The notes under the pieces are model-generated. The model did no database searches, was not told the DNA's origin, and worked only from the letters and a program-made list of their open reading frames with translations. From positions 1 to 39,083 of the forward strand of contig JAICQL010000054.1 in assembly GCA_025937895.1 (NCBI GenBank): 39,083 nt of DNA. The letters are read 5' to 3'. Below, in pieces: positions 8,408 to 15,895 of the stretch (position 1 is the first letter of the stretch; each line of letters opens with the position of its first letter). The position numbers and the translations under genes were made by a program. Origin of the DNA: Polyangiaceae bacterium. GTDB taxonomy: Bacteria; Myxococcota_A; Polyangia; Polyangiales; Polyangiaceae.

Positions 8408-9638
8408 CTCCGATACGGCGGCGCGGCGCAAGATCGTCTTCCTCTCCGGTACGCGCGCCGATTTCGGCAAGCTCAAGTCGCTGATCCGCACGCTGCTGCA
8501 GGATCCGCCCCGCTTCGAGGTGCACATCTTCGCCACCGGCATGCACATGGACCCGAAATACGGGTTCACCGTGCTGGAGTTCGAGAAGTGCAACTTTCCC
8601 AACGTCTACCGCTACATCAACTCCAGCTCCGGCAGCACGATGGATCAGGCGCTGGGCACCACCATCCAGGGCTTCGGGCAATATGTGCGGCTGATCCAGC
8701 CGGACCTGATCGTGGTGCATGGTGACCGTTGTGAGGCGCTGGCAGGCGCCATCGTCGGCTCGCTCAACAACATCCTCGTGGCGCACATCGAGGGTGGTGA
8801 GCTGTCCGGGACGGTGGACGGGCTGATCCGGCACTCGGTCAGCAAGATGAGCCACCTGCACTTCGTCTCCAACGTAGAGGCCCGCCGCCGGCTGGTGCAG
8901 CTCGGGGAAGATCCGGACACGGTGTTCGTGATTGGATCGCCCGACGTGGACGTGATGACGTCAGTGGACTTGCCCCGCCTGGAAGACGTGAAGCAGCACT
9001 ACGAGATCAGCTTCTCCGAGTACGGGATCCTGGCGTTCCACCCGGTGACGACGAGCCTGGCCAGCCTGCGCGACGAGGTGCGCCAGCTCAGCAGCGCCGT
9101 GCTCGACTCCGGGCGCAACTGGGTCGTGATCTATCCCAACAACGACGAGGGCAGCGAGCTGATCCTGCACGAGTACCTGGAGAGGTTCGCCGGGTGCCCG
9201 CGCGTTCGCATGTTCCCGTCCCTGCGCTTCGAGGCGATGCTGGTGCTGCTCCGCCATGCTCGGGTGGTGCTGGGCAACTCCAGCATGGGCATCCGTGAGG
9301 CGCCCTACTACGGCACGCCCACGGTGAACGTGGGGCCTCGCCAGCACGGCCGCACGAGCAACCCCGACATCTTGCATGTGCCCTGCGAGCGAGACGCGAT
9401 CCTGGCGGCCCTGGCTCGCGCCCACTCGCGGCCCAGCCTGCGGCCAGTTCGCGAGTGGGGCCAGGGCGATAGCCACGTGCGCTTCCGCCGCCAGCTGGAG
9501 CGTCCGGAGATCTGGAGCACCCCGGTCCAGAAGGCGTTCCGGGACATCCCCGTTCCGCCCATCCCGCGCGCTCCGCTGTCCAGCGAACCGCCGCCGCCGC
9601 GAGCTCTGATGTCCCGGAACGAGCCGCGCGTACGCTAG
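8394..9638 (+). CDS. neuC: UDP-N-acetylglucosamine 2-epimerase (hydrolysing), NeuC/LegG type
   Basis: This enzyme converts UDP-GlcNAc (or a UDP-diacetamido sugar in LegG) to the free manno-configured sugar and UDP, supplying the substrate of NeuB. From ATG 8394 it has 414 residues with the GT-B-like two-domain pattern: FLSGTRADFGKL near the N-terminus, VVHGDRCEALAGAIVG, AHIEGGE, IRHSVSKMSHLHFVSN, FHPVTT, IYPNNDEGS, and the C-terminal LGNSSMGIREAPYYGTPTVNVGPRQHGR. The hydrolysing subclass is suggested by overlap with neuB and overall pattern. A Pro/Arg-rich tail of about 30 residues follows the catalytic fold. Upstream in-frame codons to 8316 lie inside neuB and are rejected. Confidence 0.93.
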   Translation: MSVPSSDTAARRKIVFLSGTRADFGKLKSLIRTLLQDPPRFEVHIFATGMHMDPKYGFTVLEFEKCNFPNVYRYINSSSGSTMDQALGTTIQGFGQYVRLIQPDLIVVHGDRCEALAGAIVGSLNNILVAHIEGGELSGTVDGLIRHSVSKMSHLHFVSNVEARRRLVQLGEDPDTVFVIGSPDVDVMTSVDLPRLEDVKQHYEISFSEYGILAFHPVTTSLASLRDEVRQLSSAVLDSGRNWVVIYPNNDEGSELILHEYLERFAGCPRVRMFPSLRFEAMLVLLRHARVVLGNSSMGIREAPYYGTPTVNVGPRQHGRTSNPDILHVPCERDAILAALARAHSRPSLRPVREWGQGDSHVRFRRQLERPEIWSTPVQKAFRDIPVPPIPRAPLSSEPPPPRALMSRNEPRVR

Positions 9639-9755
9639 AGCCGACGGCTGGCGTGCCCTCTGCGCCAATGGGCTACCACGTGCTCCGTGCACTCGCCGGG
9701 GCTCAACTCTGGAGCTCGAGGGGCCGTACTCCGCAACCGGGGAGGGCCGGGAAGA

Positions 9756-9899
9756 GTGACTGACGGCAAGGCCAGGTCGGAGAAGCAGCTGCGGCGCTGG
9801 GTCGAGCGCTTCGGCGTGTTCGGGTTCGCGTTCTTTCTCGTGAAGGGCCTGCTGTGGCTCACGGTGCCGGCCTTGCTCGCCTACTGGGCGGGGCAATGA
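9756..9899 (+). CDS. Small single-span membrane protein
   Basis: From GTG 9756 this encodes 47 residues: a charged N-terminus (TDGKARSEKQLRRWVERFG) followed by one hydrophobic segment, roughly FGFAFFLVKGLLWLTVPALL. A strong purine run (GGGGAGGGCCGGGAAGA) precedes the GTG, supporting the start. An upstream ATG at 9687 would add 23 residues of unlikely sequence. The charge pattern predicts a cytoplasmic N-terminus. The strand and position, about 117 bp after neuC, would permit co-transcription. The conserved-looking aromatic/Lys pattern resembles short myxobacterial proteins I recall, but no function is known to me. Confidence 0.6.
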   Translation: MTDGKARSEKQLRRWVERFGVFGFAFFLVKGLLWLTVPALLAYWAGQ

Positions 9900-9948
9900 G
9901 GCTCGACCTGCTCGGTAGCTGACGAAGCCCCGTAAGCCGCGCGGCGCC

Positions 9949-10443
9949 TCAGGCGGCCGACTTGGTGCGCTTGCCCGTCTGCTGTCCCGTCAGCACCAGC
10001 CACATGTCTTCGCCATCCAGCTGCAACACGCCCTGCGTGGAGCTGGCCCCCGCAGAGGGAAAGACCTTGCCCGCCAGGGCGAGCGGGATGCCGAGGCTCA
10101 GCTTGGTGGTGTCCGCCACACGCGCTTTGACCTCGCCGGCCATCATGTTGACGATCTCACCCACCGCATCGAACAGCTCGGCGTCGTCGCTGATCGTCTC
10201 TTCGCTGCCCATGCCCAGCAGCGCCCTGGCCAGCCTGTAACAGGAGGCGTGCTGGCCGAGCAGGCCCAGGTGAAGCGCGTACTGCTCGGTGAGCAACGGA
10301 ATGTAGACGCCGCACAGATTGCCGGGCACTTCGGCCTGTGGCAGGTGCTGCCAGCTCATCTTCTGAATGCCCAGCGCGCTCGCTGCGATCGTCTGCGCTG
10401 CAGCGGAGACGTTGTTTATCCACGCCGTGAGATCTAAAGCCAT
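9949..10443 (-). CDS. CheX/CheC-like phosphatase-fold protein
   Basis: A 164-residue protein with the CheC/CheX/FliY signature E-x-x-N in VGEIVNMMAG (Glu96, Asn99), the pair that in CheX and CheC supports hydrolysis of phospho-CheY. Only one such motif is present, as in CheX rather than CheC. The sequence TTKLSLGIPLALAGKVF after the motif also fits the CheX layout. ATG 10443 is chosen because GGGAGAG lies 5-6 bases upstream; the frame extends to 10545 without support. No chemotaxis receptor, kinase or response regulator is nearby, so its phosphoprotein partner is unknown. It follows moxR on the same strand after 289 bp. Confidence is good for the fold, lower for enzymatic activity. Confidence 0.82.
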   Translation of the reverse strand: MALDLTAWINNVSAAAQTIAASALGIQKMSWQHLPQAEVPGNLCGVYIPLLTEQYALHLGLLGQHASCYRLARALLGMGSEETISDDAELFDAVGEIVNMMAGEVKARVADTTKLSLGIPLALAGKVFPSAGASSTQGVLQLDGEDMWLVLTGQQTGKRTKSAA

Positions 10444-10732
10444 TGCTGCTCTCCCATTGACGCTCGTCCCGCGGCGCTGGCTCACATGCACCCATGCAAG
10501 CAAGGTGCGGCTCGAGCGTGACACGGCATGGAGAGGTGCCCCCACTGGCCGTCCCTGCGCGTTGGCAACGGCATGGCACCGACAGGGCTAAATGGCCTCG
10601 GGGTCGGGCTCGTTCTGCAACGCACCCGTGTGGCAGCCGCTTACGGATGCCGTTGCCCCAGCGCGCCACGTTCATCGCTGGCCAGTTGGCCCGAGGCCTC
10701 GCGAGCACGCCGGCGCTCGCCCCGCTGGCGGC
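10444..10732. other. 289-bp gap between cheX-like gene and moxR
   Basis: No ORF here has convincing protein-like composition. The stretch next to the cheX-like gene carries its Shine-Dalgarno sequence (10448-10455 on the minus strand). The gap is long enough for a separate promoter of that gene, but I see no clear -35/-10 pair and no terminator with a T-run after moxR. Confidence 0.4.
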
Positions 10733-11704
10733 TCAGACCGGTCTCACCGAGCGGCGGTAGCGAACCTCGCGCAAGGCGGCGTTCACCACGCTCGCCTTCA
10801 CGCTGGCATCCGCTTCCAGGTCGGGGGTGACCACCAGGCGATGACTCAGCACGCCGGGAGCGACCGCACGCACGTCGTCCGGGGTGAGATAGCCACGGCC
10901 GGCCAGCATCGCGTGGGCCTTTGCCGCGCGGATCAGCCCCAGGCTGGCGCGTGGCGAGGCCCCCAGCACGATCTTGGCATCGTTGCGGGTGTACTCCGCC
11001 AGGGCCACGGCGTACTCGTAGAGATCGTCCTCCACATGGATGCGAGCGGCCACCGCCTGTAGACGGTGCAAGGTGCTGACCGAGGCGATCGTGCGAGCTT
11101 CCGGCGTGGCGATGCCGTGTGCCCGCAGCATCCGCACCTCGTCGGCGCGCGATGGATAGCCCAGCCGCACCTGCACCAGGAAGCGATCCACCTGAGCCTC
11201 GGGCAACGGATAAGTGCCGGCAAGATCCAGCGGATTCTGCGTGGCCAGCACCAGGAAGGGCTGGGGCAGCTCGAAGCGCTGGCCCTCGACCGTCACCTGC
11301 CCCTCCTGCATCGCTTCCAGCAGCGCCGACTGCGTCTTGGCCGGCGCACGGTTGATCTCGTCCGCCAGCACCACGTTGGCGAAGATGGGGCCCGCGCGGA
11401 AGGTAAAGTCCCCCGTCCTGGGGTTGAGTACGTACGTCCCGGTGATGTCCGCGGGCAGCAGGTCGGGCGTGAACTGGATGCGACGCACGGAGCAGCCGAG
11501 CGCGGTGGCGAACGCCTTGACCAGCGTGGTCTTGGCGACACCCGGTACTCCTTCCAGCAACAGGTGTCCGCGCGCCAGCAAGCTGACGAACAACATGTCC
11601 ACCGGCGCCAGGTCCCCCACGAAGACCTCCGCGACGGCGGCCCGGACCTGATTCAGAGTCTGCCGAGCGGCCTCGAGTTCATCGGTACTGAGCGCGGCCG
11701 TCAC
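10733..11704 (-). CDS. MoxR family AAA+ ATPase
   Basis: A 323-residue AAA+ ATPase of the MoxR family, thought to act as a chaperone-like remodeller with DUF58/VWA proteins. Walker A is GVPGVAKTT (52-60), the family segment IQFTPDLLPADITGTYV follows, Walker B is VVLADEINRAPAK (111-123) with Asp115-Glu116, and sensor 1 is ATQNP with Asn157. The C-terminal lid contains SPRASLGLIRAAKA, typical of MoxR. It starts with GTG at 11704, overlapping the stop of the upstream DUF4350 gene as GTGA, which indicates translational coupling. The DUF58 protein normally encoded next to MoxR is at 2138-3721, not adjacent. Confidence 0.95.
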   Translation of the reverse strand: MTAALSTDELEAARQTLNQVRAAVAEVFVGDLAPVDMLFVSLLARGHLLLEGVPGVAKTTLVKAFATALGCSVRRIQFTPDLLPADITGTYVLNPRTGDFTFRAGPIFANVVLADEINRAPAKTQSALLEAMQEGQVTVEGQRFELPQPFLVLATQNPLDLAGTYPLPEAQVDRFLVQVRLGYPSRADEVRMLRAHGIATPEARTIASVSTLHRLQAVAARIHVEDDLYEYAVALAEYTRNDAKIVLGASPRASLGLIRAAKAHAMLAGRGYLTPDDVRAVAPGVLSHRLVVTPDLEADASVKASVVNAALREVRYRRSVRPV

Positions 11705-13257
11705 GCGGATCCTCCTCGTTTCTCCATTTGGCTGAGCACCTTTTGCACGCCTTCATGCAATCCGCGCAATGCCCGATCTGACACGTTCAGCCGCCGCGAG
11801 CTGACCACCGCCACTTCAGCGGCAGCAAGCCGCCGCAGCAGACCGTCCAGCTCCAGGGCCGTGTCCGCCGGCAGCACGCCCCTCTGACGGGCTGCCTCCA
11901 CCAGCCCCCCGGAACTGGCGTTGGGCAAGCTCAAGCGCTGGCGCAGGTTGGCCTCCAGCGTTTGTTTCAGCTCTAGCAGCATCAGCGCGCGGTCGGTAGT
12001 CGGGGCAGCCAGCACGGCGAAGCGCCCCGCGAACCCGCCCTGCGCAGAGGTGGGCACTGGCCGCGCGTAGCCTGGCGGGACGGCGACGTACAGCTGCCCG
12101 CCTGCGAGCGCGGTCCAGATGCACACGCCAATGGCAGCAAAGGCAGCCAGCGCGATGCTGACCGGCTCGGGCAGACCATTCGACCTGACTTCCTCCAGCC
12201 AATCGAGCAGGGCCGACTGTCGCTCCAGCAGCTCCTCCCGCCAGCCGCCGCTATCGCCATAGCTGCCGCTCTGCCGGAAGGAGCCGGTGAGTATGTACAG
12301 ATTGCCGCCGCGGCGGCCCCACGTGTCATCTTCGAGCAGGTACGCCACCATGCCGCGCGCGAAATTGCGGTTGCCCGGATAGCGCAGCATCAAATTGATG
12401 AACGCGGACGGATCGCCCATCGCCAGCAGCCGCCCGCAGTGACCCAGTGGAGCCCCCTCCGACGCAGTGCCCGCCAGGCCGCACGCTTTCGCGTCACCGA
12501 TGACACCGGTGACCGCCAGCAGCGCGTCCTCCTCGCCCCGCGCCGGCAACAGCAAGAGCCGAGTCAGCTCGATCCCGGTCTCCAGACGCAATGCCGTCGG
12601 ATGATTGGTCACCAGCTGATCGACGCCGCGCAAGGTGACGTGGTCACTGGGCACGCTCTCCGAGGCGTCCGACGGAGCAGGCAACGCAATGGGCAGGTTC
12701 ACGTTGCCCTGCAGCTGCAGCTCGGGTAGCGCTGGCGCGTTGGCGCGATGGATGTGAAAGCGCTCCAGCAACGGCGCGGCCTTGCCGTAGTCATCGACCA
12801 CGGCAGCGCGGCCGCCCGCACCGAGGAAGGCCGCCAGTGCGTGAAAGCGAATCTCCACCTCGGGGTGAAGGAACAACACTGCGTCGCGCGGCTCCAGCAA
12901 CGAGTAGTCCAGGCTCGACACGACCCGCACGCGCGCCTCGCCCAGCTGCGCGCGGGCGAGCGCGATCAGCTCGCTCGTGCCCTCCCAGCCGCGATCATCA
13001 GGTGAAAACGCAGCACCTGCGGGGCGGACAAAGGCCAGAATGCCGAGCAAGAATGCAAGCAGCGCGCAGCGACCGGGGCGGCCAACCCGCCAGCTCAGGC
13101 TCAAAATTGGTCCAGCCTCGTGAGGCAGCGGCTTTGCCGCACCACGGCACGGCCGGCAGCTTGGTGCCGCGCTCCCTGCGGCGCGCACAATGGCACGACG
13201 CGCGCGCGCCAGCGTCGATGCGAGCACGCCACGCAGCGCGCGAGCGCGCCGCAGCAT
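11701..13257 (-). CDS. DUF4350-type membrane protein of the MoxR system
   Basis: The conserved part begins around AFSPDDRGWEGTSELIALARAQLG and includes DAVLFLHPE, a GRAAVVDDYGKAAPLLERF segment, LLAMGDPSAFINLML and NFARGMVAYLL, which matches DUF4350 proteins encoded with MoxR and DUF58. It has a hydrophobic segment near the start (CALLAFLLGILAFVRPAGAA, signal peptide or anchor) and a second in PVSIALAAFAAIGVCIWTALAG, with a helical C-terminal cytoplasmic part. The start is uncertain. ATG 13257 gives 518 residues with a long Arg/Ala-rich leader. TTG 13104 puts the hydrophobic segment close to the N-terminus and has GAGG 11 bases upstream (467 residues). Frame beyond 13257 to 14097 is repeat-derived and not coding. 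Coupled by GTGA to moxR. Confidence 0.78.
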   Translation of the reverse strand: MLRRARALRGVLASTLARARRAIVRAAGSAAPSCRPCRGAAKPLPHEAGPILSLSWRVGRPGRCALLAFLLGILAFVRPAGAAFSPDDRGWEGTSELIALARAQLGEARVRVVSSLDYSLLEPRDAVLFLHPEVEIRFHALAAFLGAGGRAAVVDDYGKAAPLLERFHIHRANAPALPELQLQGNVNLPIALPAPSDASESVPSDHVTLRGVDQLVTNHPTALRLETGIELTRLLLLPARGEEDALLAVTGVIGDAKACGLAGTASEGAPLGHCGRLLAMGDPSAFINLMLRYPGNRNFARGMVAYLLEDDTWGRRGGNLYILTGSFRQSGSYGDSGGWREELLERQSALLDWLEEVRSNGLPEPVSIALAAFAAIGVCIWTALAGGQLYVAVPPGYARPVPTSAQGGFAGRFAVLAAPTTDRALMLLELKQTLEANLRQRLSLPNASSGGLVEAARQRGVLPADTALELDGLLRRLAAAEVAVVSSRRLNVSDRALRGLHEGVQKVLSQMEKRGGSA

Positions 13258-13368
13258 GGCGTGGCACGCGAGCGTTCCAGTCGCGAACGCAACTCCATTC
13301 ACGGTGACAACACAGTGCGACAGGCCGCGGGCTGGCGTAGGAAGTGGGGACCCAGCCTTCACTGGAAC

Positions 13369-13396
13369 TTGACCGTACTGGATGCCGATGTAGATT
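13369..13396 (+). promoter_or_regulatory. Possible sigma-70-like promoter
   Basis: TTGACC (13369-13374, five of six -35 bases) and TAGATT (13391-13396, four of six -10 bases) are spaced by 16 bp. It would give the small gene at 13583 a leader of about 180 nt containing two inverted repeats. Chance occurrence cannot be excluded. Confidence 0.25.
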
Positions 13397-13448
13397 ATCA
13401 GGAGATCGTGTTTAGCCAGGATATTGCCAGTTCGATACGATCTTCCCG

Positions 13449-13463
13449 CGGAAATCGTTTCCG
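13449..13463. repeat. 15-bp inverted repeat
   Basis: CGGAAATCGTTTCCG has perfect 6-bp arms around TCG. It could be an operator for a dimeric regulator or a small hairpin in the leader of the downstream small gene. Nothing else in the window matches it by eye. Confidence 0.4.
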
Positions 13464-13582
13464 TGTGGAGGTGGCCCCTACGCGCGGCAATAGCTGCCGA
13501 GGCATAGGGCAACCCACCTAACCTGCGGGGCCTTGGTCCCGCGCCGCGGGTTCCCTGGTCCCCCTCAGAAAAAAGGCCGCCG

Positions 13583-13756
13583 ATGTTACCCCCGTTCATC
13601 ATCGAGCAGATTCGCCGGCGAGAGGAAGCACAGCGGAGGAAGTCGGATGCGAAGCAGCCCCGACTGGAGCTGCCGCTCGAGATTCCCCAGCCGGCCAGTG
13701 AGCCCGAGTCTGCCGAAGACGATCGGCAGCGTGGCGTTGTGGTCGTAGATCTCTGA
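13583..13756 (+). CDS. Small conserved-type protein starting MLPPFIIEQI (57 aa)
   Basis: A 57-residue gene on the plus strand. It begins MLPPFIIEQIRRREEAQRR, continues with the basic and Pro-rich PRLELPLEIPQP, then an acidic stretch (EPESAEDDRQR), and ends with the hydrophobic GVVVVDL before TGA. AAAAGG lies 7 bases before the ATG, a good ribosome-binding site. The pattern (PPFII-E-I-RRE start, LPL-x-x-P middle, V/I-rich DL end) matches a small uncharacterised protein family that I recall from myxobacteria and other phyla with this same beginning and end; that is memory, not a search. It has no membrane segment. Overlapping frames give implausible Arg/Ser/Pro sequence. Function unknown. Confidence 0.75.
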   Translation: MLPPFIIEQIRRREEAQRRKSDAKQPRLELPLEIPQPASEPESAEDDRQRGVVVVDL

Positions 13757-14239
13757 GTCGATAGAGAGTCCTGCGAATTCGTGCAGATGCGTGCTCGGGT
13801 CAACGACCCTGGCAGGGCTCGTTCGCGCTGGACGAGCCCCCTCGAGCACTTCCGAAAGGCCCACCCAATAGCCCTTGGTGCCTCGTCTAGACGGACGAGC
13901 GAACGACCGGGGCGCAGTCCTTCCGCCTGACGCACGCGGCATTTCGCAGTGAAATGGGTCGCTGTGGAATTGGGCTGCTGTGGAATTGGGCTGCTGTGGA
14001 ATTGGGCTGCTGTGGGATTGGCGGCCGTGAGTTGGGCGCTGACTCGGGCCGCCGTGAGTTGGGCGCTGGCTCGGGCCGCCGTAATTGGGGCCGGCAACCC
14101 CCGATGCAGCGGGCAAGGCCGGCGTGACGAGCGCCGCGCCCGGCAGGTCTGAGGCAGCTGCAGTGAAGCTGCGTGCGGGTTGTTCCGAGCGGAATCGGGG
14201 ATTGTGAGTTTGGGATCGGGACACTAGTCTCCGCCGCGC
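13757..14239. other. Intergenic region with minisatellite before the lipoprotein operon
   Basis: No gene is supported. It contains a perfect 10-bp palindrome CGTCTAGACG (13884-13893), also part of a wider CTCGTC/GACGAG inverted repeat, and the compound tandem repeat at 13961-14092. The long open frames on both strands here are a by-product of the repeats, whose translations are monotonous (Pro/Gln/Ser or Trp/Gly/Ala runs). The promoter of the operon starting at 14240 should lie in its right-hand part, but I see no convincing hexamer pair. Confidence 0.5.
13961..14092. repeat. Compound minisatellite (16-bp and 27-bp units)
   Basis: Three perfect copies of the 16-bp unit GCTGTGGAATTGGGCT (13961-14008) are followed by a degenerate fourth copy. 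Then come two copies of a 27-bp unit beginning GCCGTGAGTTGGGCGCT (14024-14050, 14051-14077, one mismatch) and a partial third. The two unit types share GTG-A-TTGGG-C cores, so the 27-bp unit may derive from the shorter one. Confidence 0.92.
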
Positions 14240-15895
14240 ATGTTGCGCGAGCGACTGAAGAAGTCCTTTTTCTCCCACCGGTCATTCCCGCGGAACGTGC
14301 AGCGTCAGGTGGCGCTCGCAGCGCTGGCAACTTGTGCGAGTCTGAGTTGTTACAAGCCGGATGATGGGCGCGAGCCACCACTCGACCGCATCTACTTTCC
14401 CACCGGGCTTGCGCTGAGCCCGGATGGCGATCGGCTGTACGTCGCGAACAGCGACTGGGATCTGCAGTTCAATGCTGGCTCCGTCCAAGCCTACGATGCG
14501 GCTCGACTGCGAGAGCTGCTGCCGCGCGCCTGCAACGGCGACGCGGACTGTGGCGCGGGCGAGCTCTGCGACGTGGCGCCCGGAGAGCGCACCAGCGGCA
14601 CTCGCTGGTGCGTCGATGCCAGCGCACCGGATGTTTGTCGCGGGCTAGGCGTCCAGAGCGCGGGCCAGCGCGCGCTGCAGCCGGGCCTGTGCGGCCCCGT
14701 CGACAACCGCAACCCGGAGCTGCTGCTGGCGAGCGTGGGGATCGGCGCCTTTGCCACCGATCTGATCTACCGCCCGAGCCCTGCCGGTGGCGGTCGACTG
14801 CTCGTGCCCGTGCGCAGCGACGCCACCCTGCACTGGATCGACGTTCCGGCAGGAACGCTCCCCGGTAGCGGCGCCGAGCTGGATTGCGGTCAAGGCTCCG
14901 GGCGTGACTGCGATGAGAATCATCGCCGCGGGGACGACCGAGACGAGCGCACGCCGGACGGGGTCGAGTTGCCCATCGAGCCCTTCGCCGTCGCGGCCAG
15001 CGCGGACGGCCAGGCGATCGTGGTCAGCCACCAGACGGAAGGGCAAATCTCGCTGTTCATCAACGACTGGCAAGATCCGGGCGCCGGGCCCCAGCTCAGC
15101 TACGTCCTGGACGGCCTCGGCGGTCGTCCCCTACACGTGAGCCCAGTGCCCGTCCCTGCTCTGGCGCAGCTCGATCGTGCGCCCGATGGCCCTCGCGCGC
15201 TGAACTATCAACCCGGGTTCTGGGTCACGTTTCGCGGCGCTTCAGCCATCCCGCTGCTGCGCTATTTCGATGCCATCGACTCGCCCTCCGGGCAGCCATT
15301 TTTGAGCATCGTCGGGCTGGATCGCCTGTTCACCACGATCACCGCCGACGTGCGGGGCATGGCCAGCGATGACTCCGAGCGCCGCGCGTGCGAGGCCGCC
15401 TGCGGGTCGGGCGACAGCGCCTGCCTCGCCGAGTGTGCGCGCGTGCCGGTCCGCGTGTACCTCTCCAATCGTTCGATCGAGGGAGAGCCGGGTTCTTTGC
15501 TCATCGGCAGCACCACCTCGACCCGCATCGCGGACCCGGCGAACGATCGCCTTCAGATCTCGGATCTGGTCGCCGTGGATGAAGGCCCATCGCGCGTGGT
15601 GCTGGGTCAGATCCTGGATCGCGACGGCCAACCGCGCCGGCGTGTGTTCGTGACCTCGTTCGACGCGAACACGCTCAGCATCTACGATCCAGAGGCGCGC
15701 GTGATCGAGGCCCGGGTGCCCACCGGCAGAGGTCCGACAGCGGTCGTCGTGGACGACGCGCGGGCGCTGGCCTACGTCGCGCACTTCACTGATTCCTACG
15801 TGGGGGTAGTTGATCTGGACGCTCGGCGCTCGAGCTTCGGAACCCTGATCTTGACCCTGGGCTACCCCACGGCCCCTCGCGGAGACGAACGTTGA
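14240..15895 (+). CDS. Secreted beta-propeller lipoprotein 1
   Basis: A 551-residue protein with a basic N-terminus, hydrophobic stretch and likely lipobox ending at Cys37 (ASLSC), so probably an outer- or inner-membrane lipoprotein facing out. It opens with a YVTN/NHL-type propeller blade, FPTGLALSPDGDRLYVAN, and ends with two further blades (VFVTSFDANTLSIYDPE and PTAVVVDDARALAYVAHF). A Cys-rich insert, CNGDADCGAGELCD, of a kind common in myxobacterial surface proteins, lies at about 97-110, and a second Cys cluster at about 384-401 (CEAACGSGDSACLAEC). The start lacks a clear ribosome-binding site, and GTG codons closer to the hydrophobic stretch are possible. It overlaps the next lipoprotein gene by 4 bp. 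No enzymatic function is recognisable. Confidence 0.8.
   Translation: MLRERLKKSFFSHRSFPRNVQRQVALAALATCASLSCYKPDDGREPPLDRIYFPTGLALSPDGDRLYVANSDWDLQFNAGSVQAYDAARLRELLPRACNGDADCGAGELCDVAPGERTSGTRWCVDASAPDVCRGLGVQSAGQRALQPGLCGPVDNRNPELLLASVGIGAFATDLIYRPSPAGGGRLLVPVRSDATLHWIDVPAGTLPGSGAELDCGQGSGRDCDENHRRGDDRDERTPDGVELPIEPFAVAASADGQAIVVSHQTEGQISLFINDWQDPGAGPQLSYVLDGLGGRPLHVSPVPVPALAQLDRAPDGPRALNYQPGFWVTFRGASAIPLLRYFDAIDSPSGQPFLSIVGLDRLFTTITADVRGMASDDSERRACEAACGSGDSACLAECARVPVRVYLSNRSIEGEPGSLLIGSTTSTRIADPANDRLQISDLVAVDEGPSRVVLGQILDRDGQPRRRVFVTSFDANTLSIYDPEARVIEARVPTGRGPTAVVVDDARALAYVAHFTDSYVGVVDLDARRSSFGTLILTLGYPTAPRGDER

Larger units (their letters stand above)
13258..13582. other. Intergenic region between DUF4350 gene and the MLPPF small gene
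   Basis: No protein gene is seen. The stretch is less GC-rich than its surroundings between about 13370 and 13460. It holds a possible plus-strand promoter (13369-13396), a 15-bp inverted repeat CGGAAA-TCG-TTTCCG (13449-13463), and a short GC-rich hairpin GCGGG/CCCGC (13526-13543). These may belong to the leader of the gene at 13583 or to control of the minus-strand DUF4350-moxR pair. Confidence 0.4.

Noticed and set aside
9645..9675. Short TGGCG/CGCCA inverted repeat after neuC as a terminator.
   Set aside because: Only 5-bp arms, no T-run; not distinguishable from chance in this base composition.
13961..14092. Possible CRISPR array.
   Set aside because: Units are directly adjacent with no unique spacers, are only 16 and 27 bp, and no cas gene is near.
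13258..14097. Upstream extension of the DUF4350 frame to 14097.
   Set aside because: It runs through the minisatellite and the small plus-strand gene, and the protein composition changes abruptly; the conserved part begins near the hydrophobic segment after 13104.
13586..14278. 230-codon minus-strand open frame across the minisatellite region.
   Set aside because: Its translation is repeat-derived (Pro-Gln-Ser runs) and antisense to the better supported 57-codon gene; no ribosome-binding site or domain.
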